A DNA stretch of 9,527 nt, from contig JAGBAU010000051.1 of the NCBI GenBank assembly GCA_017938785.1, forward strand, positions 1 through 9,527, in the 5' to 3' direction. The translations under genes and the position numbers were made by a program. Positions 1 through 7,047 of this stretch are shown here, piece by piece (position 1 is the first letter of the stretch; each line of letters starts with the position of its first letter). Under the pieces are notes generated by a model. It worked only from the letters and a program-made list of their open reading frames with translations, was not told the DNA's origin and did not search any database. Origin of the DNA: Clostridia bacterium (GTDB taxonomy: Bacteria; Bacillota_A; Clostridia; Christensenellales; Aristaeellaceae).

Positions 1-5
1 ATGCC

Positions 6-1037
6 TCACCGCGTGGATTTATCGTAGGGAACGCCTTCAGCCTTGGGGGCGCGGGAGTTCTTGGAGGTAAAGGCCAGTACCACCAGAGTGATCAGATAGG
101 GCAGCAGGCGATAGAAATTGGGATTGATTCCCAGCTCCTTCAGGAAGTAAATGCCGTCGCCGTTGATATCCAGGCTGGAATAGCTGGCCGCAATACATTT
201 GAACATGCCGAACAGCAGCGCAGCGCCCGCAGTATTCAGGGGTTTCCAGTTGCCGAAGATCATAACCGCCAGGGCAAGGAAGCCGAAGCCCGCAACATCG
301 CCGTTGGAGGAGCAGTTGGCCGTGGTCAGCGCATATACAAAGCCGCCCATGCCCGCCAATGCGCCGGAAATCAGCACGCCGCTGTAGCGCATCTTGTAGA
401 CGTTGATGCCCAGGGAATCCGCTGCCTGGGGATTTTCACCGCAGGAGCGCAGGCGCAGGCCGAATCTGGTCTTATACAGGATGACGGACAGGATTACATA
501 CACCAGGATGCAAATGTAAGTAGCAATATAGACCTTATTCAGGAAAGTATCGCCCAGAAAACCCATTTCTTCCTTGCGTCCGTAACCGAAATGCGCCTTT
601 TTCAGCATGAACCAGCTGGCGGAATCGCCCGTGGCCATCTGCAGGGTGTTCTGGTTGGCAATGATGCGCACCAGGAACAGGACCAGCGCAGGCGCCATCA
701 GGTTCAGGGCCGTGCCGCCGATGGTCTGGTCCGCCTTCAGATTGATGGCCGCAAATGCCAGCAATGCTGAGAAGATAGAACCCAGCAGCGCCGATACAAT
801 CATGGCGATCAGCATCAATCCCTGCAAGCCCATAAAGCTGTCGGCCGCCTTCAGGGATTCAAACAGGGGAGTAACCTGCAAAACGCGCACGCACAATACG
901 CCGATGAACGCGCCGAAGATCATGATACCTTCCAGCGCCAGGTTGATCACGCCGCTACGCTCAGCATAGATGCCGGCCAGAGCAACGATCATCAGGGGAA
1001 CGGCATAGATCAGTGTCTGACGAATCAAGAAACTCAT
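6..1037 (-). CDS. nupQ: BMP-family (nucleoside-type) ABC transporter permease, NupQ-like
   Basis: 343-residue integral membrane protein, probably the second permease of an importer for nucleosides or a related small solute. The sequence is mostly hydrophobic helices. It carries family-typical segments: ERSGVINLALEG at residues 26-37, the cytoplasmic loop RLRSCGENPQAADSLGI at about 195-211 (the region that contacts the ATPase), the helix SGALAGMGG at about 224-232, and ALAVMIFGNW at about 255-264. Length is close to the Bacillus NupQ/YufQ family. The start is fixed by an ATGA overlap with the stop of the preceding permease gene and by an AGGAGG site (1048-1053) about 10 nt upstream. It is the third gene of a minus-strand operon; only five bases follow its stop, so any further downstream gene or terminator is outside the window. 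Family assignment is firm; the actual substrate is inferred. Confidence 0.9.
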   Translation of the reverse strand: MSFLIRQTLIYAVPLMIVALAGIYAERSGVINLALEGIMIFGAFIGVLCVRVLQVTPLFESLKAADSFMGLQGLMLIAMIVSALLGSIFSALLAFAAINLKADQTIGGTALNLMAPALVLFLVRIIANQNTLQMATGDSASWFMLKKAHFGYGRKEEMGFLGDTFLNKVYIATYICILVYVILSVILYKTRFGLRLRSCGENPQAADSLGINVYKMRYSGVLISGALAGMGGFVYALTTANCSSNGDVAGFGFLALAVMIFGNWKPLNTAGAALLFGMFKCIAASYSSLDINGDGIYFLKELGINPNFYRLLPYLITLVVLAFTSKNSRAPKAEGVPYDKSTR

Positions 1038-2251
1038 TTCTGCTCATCCTCCTTTGCTTTGTTGTTTGTATCATCGCTTACACTTGCAGCCTTCTTTCTG
1101 CGCCCGCCCAGCCACATTTTGATGACCAGGGAGAACGCAGACAGGTATACGATGACCGCGATGATTACATCGGTGATGTATTCATTGTAAGCCGTGAGGT
1201 TGGTCAGCTGCAGGCCCGCAATATCCAGCATGGACATGAACATACCCGCAAAGATGACCGCGATGGGATTGTTCACCGCCAGCAGCGCCACGGGAATACC
1301 ATTGAAGCCTGCCGCCGGAAGCTGCTGATAGGTGGACCAATAGAATTCCGTATTTCCGGAAAGGTAATACAAGGAACCTGCCGCACCCGCCAGGGAACCG
1401 GCGATGGCCATGGAAAGCACGATATTGCGCTTATCCTTGATGCCCGCATAGCGCGCGGCAAAACGGTTGGAGCCGCAGGCCTTCAGCTCATAACCCAGTG
1501 TGGTCTTGCTGAGCAAAATGTACACCAGCACCGCCAGGATGGCCGCAATTATAATGCCGCCGTTGACCTGGGAACCGGGGAATATCTTATCCAGACCCAG
1601 CTTCGGAGTGGCAACTCCATTGAAGGTGGTTTTATAGATATAGCTGGTCTTGGTATTCTCCACCACATTCTTCAGATTGGAGATTTCAAACACCCAGGTA
1701 ACGATATTGGCCGCAATCCAGTTGGTCATGATGCAGGCCAGAACCTCATTGATGTTCAAAAATGCCTTGAGCATGCCGGGAATTACGCCCCACAGTGCGC
1801 CCGCCAGCATACCGCCCAGGAAGGCCAGTATCCAGATGATCCAGGCAGGAACGATGGTGGAGGGAATGCTCAGCGCAATGAACAGGGTGGCTGCCGTACC
1901 CGCCAGGTACTGGCCGGGCGCGCCGATATTGAAAAGGCCCGTCTTAAATGCAACCGCCACAGACAGACCCGTCAGTATGACAGGCGTTGCACGGAAGAGC
2001 ATATTGCCCATGCTGGCCGGGTTGAATCCGAAGGAGAGAGAGCCGCTCGCGCTGCGTCCGGTGCTGAACAAACCGAATACAACCAGGCGGATTCCTTCCC
2101 AGGCACTTTTGATGCCCAGCGAAGGATTGAAAATACCCACCAGCAGAATAACCAGTGCGCCTGCTGCCAAGCCGATGATGATGGACAGCAGGGAGGAGAG
2201 AACCGATCGGATCCCATCCTTTCTCATGAAGGAAGAAATCTTATTATTCAT
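1034..2251 (-). CDS. nupP: BMP-family (nucleoside-type) ABC transporter permease, NupP-like
   Basis: 405-residue polytopic membrane protein, the first permease of the importer. Recognisable features are an N-terminal hydrophobic segment at about 20-40, the conserved stretch FKTGLFNIGAPGQYLAG at about 102-118, and the coupling loop ELKACGSNRFAARYAGI at about 255-271, followed by the small-residue helix SMAIAGSLAGAAGSLYYLSG (280-299). A charged tail rich in K, D and E (about 383-405) is cytoplasmic in character. The chosen ATG overlaps the TGA of the ATPase gene by four bases (ATGA) and is preceded by AAGGAGG inside that gene, indicating translational coupling. It pairs with the NupQ-like protein to form the heterodimeric channel. 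The substrate is inferred from family members that carry purine and other nucleosides; close relatives could carry other solutes. Confidence 0.9.
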   Translation of the reverse strand: MNNKISSFMRKDGIRSVLSSLLSIIIGLAAGALVILLVGIFNPSLGIKSAWEGIRLVVFGLFSTGRSASGSLSFGFNPASMGNMLFRATPVILTGLSVAVAFKTGLFNIGAPGQYLAGTAATLFIALSIPSTIVPAWIIWILAFLGGMLAGALWGVIPGMLKAFLNINEVLACIMTNWIAANIVTWVFEISNLKNVVENTKTSYIYKTTFNGVATPKLGLDKIFPGSQVNGGIIIAAILAVLVYILLSKTTLGYELKACGSNRFAARYAGIKDKRNIVLSMAIAGSLAGAAGSLYYLSGNTEFYWSTYQQLPAAGFNGIPVALLAVNNPIAVIFAGMFMSMLDIAGLQLTNLTAYNEYITDVIIAVIVYLSAFSLVIKMWLGGRRKKAASVSDDTNNKAKEDEQK

Positions 2252-3798
2252 GCCTTTTCCTCCTTTCCGCGCTTGGCGCCGGCCATGTAGAGACCGATTT
2301 CTTCAACCGTAATGTTCTTGACCTTTTCAGAATCAAATTCGCCCACGATTTCACCTTCGTAAATCACCAGAATGCGATCCGACAGGCTGAGAATTTCATC
2401 CAGTTCCAGGGAAACCAGCAATACCGCCTTGCCTGCGTCTCGCTGGGCCACCAGCTGTTTATGGATGTATTCGATGGCGCCCACATCCAGGCCGCGGGTG
2501 GGCTGAACGGCGATGATCAGCGGCAGGTCGCGGTCGATCTCGCGGGCAACGATGGCCTTCTGCTGGTTGCCGCCGGACATGCTGCGCGCCACAGTCACGG
2601 AACCCTGGCCGCTGCGAACATCATACTGCTCAATCAGCTTTTCGGAATACTCGCGGATGGCGTCGAAGCGGATAAAACCGTGATTCTGGAACCGGGGCTC
2701 ATAATACTTCTGCAAAACCATATTCTGTTCCAGGGTATTGTCCAGGATGAGACCATGCTTATGGCGGTCCTCCGGAATATGACTCATGCCTGCCTCGCTG
2801 CGCGCACGGACGGATGCAGAAGTAATATCCTTGCCGCAGAGCGTCACCTTGCCGGAAGCGGTTTTTTCCAGACCGGACAGTGCATGGATGAGCTCCGTCT
2901 GTCCGTTTCCATCGATACCGGCGATGCACACGATTTCGCCTGCGCGAACATTGAAGCTCACATTCTTCACCGCTTCACGCTTGTACAGCTTGGAATGTAC
3001 GCAGAGATTCTTCACTTCAAGGATGGCTTCGCCGGGCTTGCATTCTCCCTTTTCCACCTGAAGCTGAACGGGTCTGCCGACCATCATACGGCTGAGTTCT
3101 TCCTTGGTGGTTTCCGCGGTATTCACCGTTCCAATGTAGCGGCCCTTGCGCAGAACGCTTACCCGATCGGAAACCTCCATGATCTCATTGAGCTTATGGC
3201 TGATGAACAGAATGCTCTTTCCCTCACGGGTGAGACCGCGCATAATCTGCATCAGTTCCTTGATTTCACCGGGGGTGAGAACGGCAGTGGGTTCATCAAA
3301 GATGAGTACTTCATTTTCACGATAGAGCATCTTCAGAATTTCCACACGCTGCTGCATGCCTACGGTGATATTTTCAATCTTCGCATCCAGGTCCACCTTC
3401 AGTCCGTAGCGCTCGGAAAGCTCCTGTACCTTGCGCCGGGCCTCCCTCTTCTGCAGGAAGCCCATGCGGGTATCCTCAGCGCCCAGAATGATGTTATCCA
3501 ACACCGTAAAGACGTCGATGAGCTTAAAGTGCTGATGCACCATGCCAATGTGCAGGGCGGTGGCGTCGTTGGGATTGTTTATTTTAACTTCCTTGCCGTC
3601 CTTCTTGATGACGCCCTGTTCCGGCTGATAGAGACCGAACAGCACGCTCATCAGTGTGGATTTTCCCGCGCCGTTTTCGCCCAGAAGCGCATGAATTTCT
3701 CCCTTTCGGAGCTGCAGGGTTATATCATCATTGGCTTTGATACCGGGAAATTCCTTGGTGATGTGAAGCATTTCAATAACATACTGGTTGTTATCCAT
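2248..3798 (-). CDS. nupO: BMP-family (nucleoside-type) ABC transporter ATP-binding protein, NupO-like
   Basis: 516-residue ATPase with two tandem ABC domains, the arrangement seen in sugar and nucleoside importers. Domain 1 has Walker A GENGAGKST (40-48), Q-loop Q89, the unusual signature TVGMQQRVEI (about 145-154) that replaces LSGGQ in this family, Walker B VLIFDEP (164-170) and H-loop H201. Domain 2 is degenerate: its P-loop reads GIDGNGQTE (about 294-302) without GKT, and its Walker B is LIIAVQPTRGLD (427-438), but the signature MSGGNQQK (407-414) is intact. This asymmetry is normal for the family. The start is supported by GGAGGTG seven bases upstream and a promoter at 3832-3860. It is the first gene of the nupOPQ-like operon. 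The BMP lipoprotein that normally precedes it is absent here. Confidence 0.93.
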   Translation of the reverse strand: MDNNQYVIEMLHITKEFPGIKANDDITLQLRKGEIHALLGENGAGKSTLMSVLFGLYQPEQGVIKKDGKEVKINNPNDATALHIGMVHQHFKLIDVFTVLDNIILGAEDTRMGFLQKREARRKVQELSERYGLKVDLDAKIENITVGMQQRVEILKMLYRENEVLIFDEPTAVLTPGEIKELMQIMRGLTREGKSILFISHKLNEIMEVSDRVSVLRKGRYIGTVNTAETTKEELSRMMVGRPVQLQVEKGECKPGEAILEVKNLCVHSKLYKREAVKNVSFNVRAGEIVCIAGIDGNGQTELIHALSGLEKTASGKVTLCGKDITSASVRARSEAGMSHIPEDRHKHGLILDNTLEQNMVLQKYYEPRFQNHGFIRFDAIREYSEKLIEQYDVRSGQGSVTVARSMSGGNQQKAIVAREIDRDLPLIIAVQPTRGLDVGAIEYIHKQLVAQRDAGKAVLLVSLELDEILSLSDRILVIYEGEIVGEFDSEKVKNITVEEIGLYMAGAKRGKEEKA

Positions 3799-3831
3799 GC
3801 ATTCACCTCCTAAGCATATTTACATATTTTA

Positions 3832-3860
3832 ATTATAGGGTTTTGCAGATAAAAATGCAA
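3832..3860 (-). promoter_or_regulatory. sigma-A-type promoter for the nupOPQ-like operon
   Basis: Read on the minus strand, a TTGCAT -35 (3855-3860) is followed after exactly 17 bp by a perfect TATAAT -10 (3832-3837). The predicted start lies near 3825, giving a leader of about 27 nt before the ATG at 3798, with the ribosome binding site at 3804-3810. The leader is too short to hold a riboswitch. Assigned by sequence only. Confidence 0.75.
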
Positions 3861-3879
3861 TCCCATTTTGATGTAGAAA

Positions 3880-3907
3880 GAACGCCTCTTATAAATAAGA
3901 GGCGTTC
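3880..3907 (-). terminator. intrinsic terminator of the polysaccharide-deacetylase-like gene
   Basis: A perfect 12-bp inverted repeat (3880-3891 with 3896-3907) encloses a 4-base loop and begins three bases after the TAA of the gene at 3911-5194. On the minus strand the hairpin is followed by TTTCTACAT, a short and imperfect U-tract. It lies about 20 bp before the -35 of the nup promoter, so it separates two co-directional transcription units within a 112-bp gap. Confidence 0.75.
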
Positions 3908-3910
3908 AAT

Positions 3911-5194
3911 TTAACCTGCGTTGGGTGCACCCAGCTCGAAGAGCTTCTCCTGAGTCAATGCACTGGCATTGCCCGTAGCAGGTATACCAACCTTTGCCTG
4001 GAAGGCGCTCACAGCGATGCTGGTAGAGGGACCATATATACCATCCGACTTTGCTTCCTCACCGTTTTCACCCTTGAGATAACCAAGGGCCTTCAACCTT
4101 GCCTGCAGGGCAAAAACTGCATTGGTGCGGTAATTGAGCTTCAGATCGTAATAGGTGGGAATATAGTCCTCCATGGTAACCAGTGTCTGCTGGTCGAGGG
4201 TGAGGGTATCACCCACCACATCCTGATTGACATCAAACAGTTCATTCATGGTGACCAGCTTATAGCCCTTGCGGCTGGATTCGGCCACGAAGCGTTCAAA
4301 CAGTGCTAAGGAATCCTCAGTCATATCAAACTGATAGATTTTTCCGTTTTCAAGGCTGTCCACTATTTGATCTATAGTGGAAAACTCACTGTAGCTATGG
4401 GTATAGCTCGCGATGCCAAGGTAACCCAGCTTTCCGATATAATAATGGGTGCGCTGGTCATATGCGCTGTTTTTATTGTAGGGACGATAGAAATGCTGTT
4501 CATAATCCCGGTCCACAGCATAACTTGCTGCAATGCTCTGCTTCCAAATTTGAATTGCCAGTTCATTGGAACTGAGCTTATATTCCGCCTTATGGGAATA
4601 ACTGTGGTTTTCAAGCTGATATTTATAGGAACGTACACAGGTTTTGAAACCATCGGTCATCCCGGGGGTCATCAGCGCTTCGCCGGTAGGGAAGAGGGTA
4701 AGCTTTGCATTGTAGCGGCGCGCAACTTCCAGAATATAGCTCATTGCCTTGGCGTCATCACAATCATCCACGGTGACGGCAATCATGGCTTCATCATCCG
4801 GGGTACGCAGGGCACGATCAAACACGGGCAGGAAATAATCACCCTCGGCAGGTTCAGGAATAAACCGGTTCTTTTCTTCTCCAACCGCCACATCCACAAC
4901 CGGTTCATCGGTCGGCTGGGGGGTAGAAGTAGGACCGGGTACATACTGCTGCGGCTGCACAGTGGCTTCCACACCCAATACCAGGGGAGCAGCTGTGGCA
5001 TTTTTCTGTTCCACAAAATTGGGATTTTCGGGATAGACAAAGGGCAGGCGATTCTCATCCGGATTATTCAGCGGATTGCTGTTGATGAGAACCACCGTAA
5101 GAGAAGCCGCCACCAACACCAATATCACAATCAGTGCGGGCAGAATTCCTGAACCCCGCTGCCTGCGGCGCGCTCTTTTTTCACGACTGGGCAT
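3911..5194 (-). CDS. membrane-anchored polysaccharide deacetylase-like protein with C-terminal peptidoglycan-binding domain
   Basis: 427 residues. Residues 1-14 are very basic and cytoplasmic, followed by one membrane helix (about 17-38), a Pro/Thr-rich linker (about 40-118), a NodB/CE4-like domain (about 135-320) and a PG_binding_1 domain (about 357-420, LQARLKALGYL ... DGIYGPST ... AVSAFQ). The CE4 motifs visible are motif 1 as TVDDCDD (141-147; usual form TFDDG), motif 2 HSYSH (197-201, metal-ligand type) and motif 3 YRPY (236-239). The segment matching motif 5 (usually LLHD) reads IYQFD at 286-290, so the usual histidine is Phe289. It probably acts on cell-wall glycans outside the membrane, but deacetylase activity is uncertain because of these changes. 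It is monocistronic, with a promoter at 5238-5266 and a terminator at 3880-3907. An AGGAG site lies 11 nt before the ATG, a rather long spacing. Confidence 0.82.
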   Translation of the reverse strand: MPSREKRARRRQRGSGILPALIVILVLVAASLTVVLINSNPLNNPDENRLPFVYPENPNFVEQKNATAAPLVLGVEATVQPQQYVPGPTSTPQPTDEPVVDVAVGEEKNRFIPEPAEGDYFLPVFDRALRTPDDEAMIAVTVDDCDDAKAMSYILEVARRYNAKLTLFPTGEALMTPGMTDGFKTCVRSYKYQLENHSYSHKAEYKLSSNELAIQIWKQSIAASYAVDRDYEQHFYRPYNKNSAYDQRTHYYIGKLGYLGIASYTHSYSEFSTIDQIVDSLENGKIYQFDMTEDSLALFERFVAESSRKGYKLVTMNELFDVNQDVVGDTLTLDQQTLVTMEDYIPTYYDLKLNYRTNAVFALQARLKALGYLKGENGEEAKSDGIYGPSTSIAVSAFQAKVGIPATGNASALTQEKLFELGAPNAG

Positions 5195-5237
5195 ATATTT
5201 TCAAACTCCTGACTGAGTAAATAATCATCCATTTGTT

Positions 5238-5266
5238 AGTATAACAGATGCCAGATACCCTTTCAA
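5238..5266 (-). promoter_or_regulatory. sigma-A-type promoter for the polysaccharide-deacetylase-like gene
   Basis: Read on the minus strand, TTGAAA (5261-5266) and TATACT (5238-5243) are separated by 17 bp, and a TG one base before the -10 gives an extended -10 form. The predicted start is near 5231, about 37 nt before the ATG at 5194. Based on sequence match only. Confidence 0.7.
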
Positions 5267-5326
5267 GCACAAGAATGGTGCATTCCTATGACAAAGTCTG
5301 CTTAAATTGGAAACCTGTGGTTTTAT

Positions 5327-5354
5327 TTGAATTCATGACTTTTATTTGTATACC
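5327..5354 (+). promoter_or_regulatory. weak candidate promoter for the tlpA-like redox operon
   Basis: TTGAAT (5327-5332), a 16-bp spacer and TATACC (5349-5354) form the best plus-strand match in the divergent 234-bp spacer between the deacetylase-like gene and the tlpA-like gene. The -10 has only four of six consensus bases. An A/T-rich stretch nearer the gene (about 5390-5399) is an alternative. The true start would need mapping. Confidence 0.35.
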
Positions 5355-5428
5355 TTTATTCGGAAGGGGTTTCAAAATCCACCGTCGAATTTATATATGC
5401 AGTAAGAAAACCAGGAGGTATTCTATAT

Positions 5429-5941
5429 ATGAAAAAGATCCTTTCTATTATAATGGTGCTTGTGATGCTGCTGGCGGCAGCAGCATCCGCCGCTGAGGTG
5501 GGGCTTACCAATTTCACCACCACCGATATGGAGGGCAACACTGTCACCCAGGAAATCTTCTCCGGCTATGATCTGACTATGGTGAATATCTGGGCCACCT
5601 GGTGCGGCTACTGTGTAGAGGAAATGCCGGAACTGGCAAAACTCAAGAAGATGCTGCCCGAAAATGTGAACCTGATCACCATCTGCGATGATGCAGCTTA
5701 TGAAACCGAGCTCACCCAGCAGATTCTCAGGGAATCCGGAGCCAATTTCCAAACCCTCAAGACCACTGAAGATATGTATACCCAGCTGCTGGCTTATGTT
5801 TATGCTTTCCCCACCACCTTCTTCGTAAACAGCGAAGGTATTCCTGTGGTGCAGCCGCTGACCGGCGTTCCCAGCATGGAAAATGCCGCTGACGCCTATT
5901 ACACCATCATAGAACAGATACTCAAGCTCATGGAGGAATGA
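5429..5941 (+). CDS. secreted TlpA/ResA-like thioredoxin-fold protein
   Basis: 170 residues. A signal peptide is clear: MKK, a hydrophobic core at 5-17 and an ASA-AE cleavage site near 21/22, with no lipobox cysteine. The mature part is a TlpA-type thioredoxin fold: N-terminal strand segment FTTTDMEGNTVT (29-40), active-site WATWCGYC with Cys59 and Cys62, EEMPEL following it as in the family, and the cis-proline loop FPTTFFVN at 127-134 with Pro128. It should act as a thiol-disulfide reductase or oxidase outside the cytoplasmic membrane. The start is set by AGGAGGT (5413-5419), ten bases upstream. It is the first gene of a three-gene operon with a CXXC mini-protein and a membrane Fe-S protein, which suggests it receives electrons through the membrane. 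Cys86 is an extra cysteine outside the active site. Confidence 0.9.
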   Translation: MKKILSIIMVLVMLLAAAASAAEVGLTNFTTTDMEGNTVTQEIFSGYDLTMVNIWATWCGYCVEEMPELAKLKKMLPENVNLITICDDAAYETELTQQILRESGANFQTLKTTEDMYTQLLAYVYAFPTTFFVNSEGIPVVQPLTGVPSMENAADAYYTIIEQILKLMEE

Positions 5942-5942
5942 T

Positions 5943-6095
5943 ATGAGCCTGAAACAAATTCGAATCATTCACGCACTGCGTGTTTCTATCCTCATTGCCG
6001 CCGCAGTTTGTATCTTTGCAGGAATCAGCAGGGGAGAGGTATCCATCGTTCTGCGAAAGGCTGTCCGCATTTGCCTTGAGTGCATCGGATTGTGA
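5943..6095 (+). CDS. CD1871A-type small CXXC membrane protein
   Basis: 50-residue protein, easily missed because of its length. It starts one base after the tlpA-like stop, with GGAGG at 5932-5936 six bases before the ATG, and ends two bases before the ATG of the Fe-S gene, so it sits snugly inside the operon. Residues 11-28 form one hydrophobic helix after a short basic N-terminus (K4, R7, R13). The C-terminal half reads RGEVSIVLRKAVRICLECIGL (30-50) and carries the CxxC pair Cys44/Cys47 three residues from the end. The RGEV...KA..ICLECIG pattern is what I recall for the clostridial CD1871A family of CXXC mini-proteins, which I associate with 4Fe-4S and TlpA-like neighbours. Function is unknown; a thiol relay or metal/Fe-S binding role is inferred. 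Which side of the membrane the CLEC motif faces is unclear, as both flanks are basic. Confidence 0.85.
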   Translation: MSLKQIRIIHALRVSILIAAAVCIFAGISRGEVSIVLRKAVRICLECIGL

Positions 6096-6097
6096 TT

Positions 6098-6979
6098 ATG
6101 AAAAAGATATTTCGATACAGAAGCTGGATACAGGCAGCTGCAGCCCTGGCAACCAATGCGTATATTCCCGGCTTTTTGAAGGGCAGCATCTATACCGGCC
6201 CTGGAAAACAGATTTGCGTACCCGGACTGAACTGCTATTCCTGTCCTGGTGCGGTAGGTTCCTGTCCCATCGGCGCACTACAGGCAGTTGCCACAGGAAA
6301 CAGACACAGCTTTTCCTTTTATGTAGTGGGAATTCTTTTGTTTTTCGGAGTATTGCTGGGCAGGTTTATCTGCGGTTTTCTCTGTCCTGTCGGATGGTTC
6401 CAACAACTGCTTCATAAGATTCCTGCCAAAAAATTGAATATTCCAAAGACCGCTGACCAGAAACTGCGCATATTTAAATATCTTGTTCTTTTATTATTTG
6501 TACTTGCTCTGCCGGCATTTGTTGTGGACGGTTATGGTTTAGGTTCTCCCTGGTTCTGCAAGTGGATTTGCCCCGCCGGCACCCTGGAGGGAGGAATTCC
6601 CCTGGTGTTGGCCAATGAGAGCCTGCGCATGAATCTCGGTTTCACCTTCTGGTGGAAGATGTTCCTGCTTTCATTGACCATTGTCGCTTCCATATTCATC
6701 TACCGCCCATTCTGCAAGTATGTCTGTCCGCTGGGCGCCATCTATGCGTTGTTCAACCGTTTCAGCCTGATGCGCATGGAATTGAATCATGAGCATTGTA
6801 TTTCCTGCGGAAAATGTGTGCGCGTTTGTCCCATGCAGGTGGATGTGCTTAAAAATATCAACTCTGCAGAATGTATCCGTTGTGGACACTGCGCAGACAG
6901 CTGTCCCACCGGTGCGATCGATCTGAAATTCGGAAAGATTACCTTGAAAAAGAACGAATTCCCCACCTCAAATACTTAA
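6098..6979 (+). CDS. membrane 4Fe-4S binding protein (NapH/YccM-like)
   Basis: 293 residues from the ATG at 6098. A cysteine-rich N-terminal region CVPGLNCYSCP...GSCPIGAL (Cys40, 46, 49, 56) is followed by about three main membrane helices (near 72-90, 124-143, 184-203). CxxxCP motifs lie next to membrane segments at CGFLCP (92-97), CKWICP (154-159) and CKYVCP (206-211). Two ferredoxin-type motifs close the protein: CISCGKCVRVCP (234-245) and CIRCGHCADSCP (259-270), expected to bind two [4Fe-4S] clusters on the cytoplasmic side. The architecture fits NapH/YccM-like electron-transfer proteins. In this operon it probably passes reducing power to the extracytoplasmic thioredoxin, perhaps through the CXXC mini-protein. 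The ATG lacks a strong ribosome binding site and lies two bases after the previous stop, so translational coupling is likely; a GTG at 6092 that overlaps that stop is an alternative start. Confidence 0.88.
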   Translation: MKKIFRYRSWIQAAAALATNAYIPGFLKGSIYTGPGKQICVPGLNCYSCPGAVGSCPIGALQAVATGNRHSFSFYVVGILLFFGVLLGRFICGFLCPVGWFQQLLHKIPAKKLNIPKTADQKLRIFKYLVLLLFVLALPAFVVDGYGLGSPWFCKWICPAGTLEGGIPLVLANESLRMNLGFTFWWKMFLLSLTIVASIFIYRPFCKYVCPLGAIYALFNRFSLMRMELNHEHCISCGKCVRVCPMQVDVLKNINSAECIRCGHCADSCPTGAIDLKFGKITLKKNEFPTSNT

Positions 6980-6990
6980 GTAAAGTGTTT

Positions 6991-7017
6991 ATCCTCCGGC
7001 CTGAAAAACCGGAGGAT
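6991..7017 (+). terminator. intrinsic terminator of the redox operon
   Basis: A perfect 9-bp GC-rich stem (ATCCTCCGG 6991-6999 with CCGGAGGAT 7009-7017) with a 9-base loop starts 11 bases after the Fe-S gene stop. It is followed by a T-rich but interrupted tail. It should stop transcription running toward the origin and dnaA. Confidence 0.8.
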
Positions 7018-7047
7018 TTGTTATTCCATTTTATTTTTATCTACCAC

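Noticed and set aside
1013..2290. Long plus-strand open frame opposite the NupP-like gene
   Set aside because: It is antisense to a clear permease gene, and its product is rich in Q, R, H, G and D without any recognisable domain.
2461..3813. 450-codon plus-strand open frame opposite the NupO-like gene
   Set aside because: Antisense shadow of a well-supported ATPase with all ABC motifs; no domain seen in its own translation.
3799..3831. Purine or other riboswitch upstream of the nup-like operon
   Set aside because: The predicted transcription start leaves only about 27 nt of leader, too short for any known riboswitch fold.
5248..5496. 82-codon open frame across the divergent spacer into the tlpA-like gene
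   Set aside because: It overlaps the promoter region and the signal-peptide coding part of the tlpA-like gene in another frame, with no supporting start signal.
5980..6417. Plus-strand open frame overlapping the mini-protein and the Fe-S gene
   Set aside because: It conflicts with both, lacks a suitable ribosome binding site, and its translation has no membrane or cofactor motifs, whereas the overlapped genes have clear CXXC and ferredoxin motifs.
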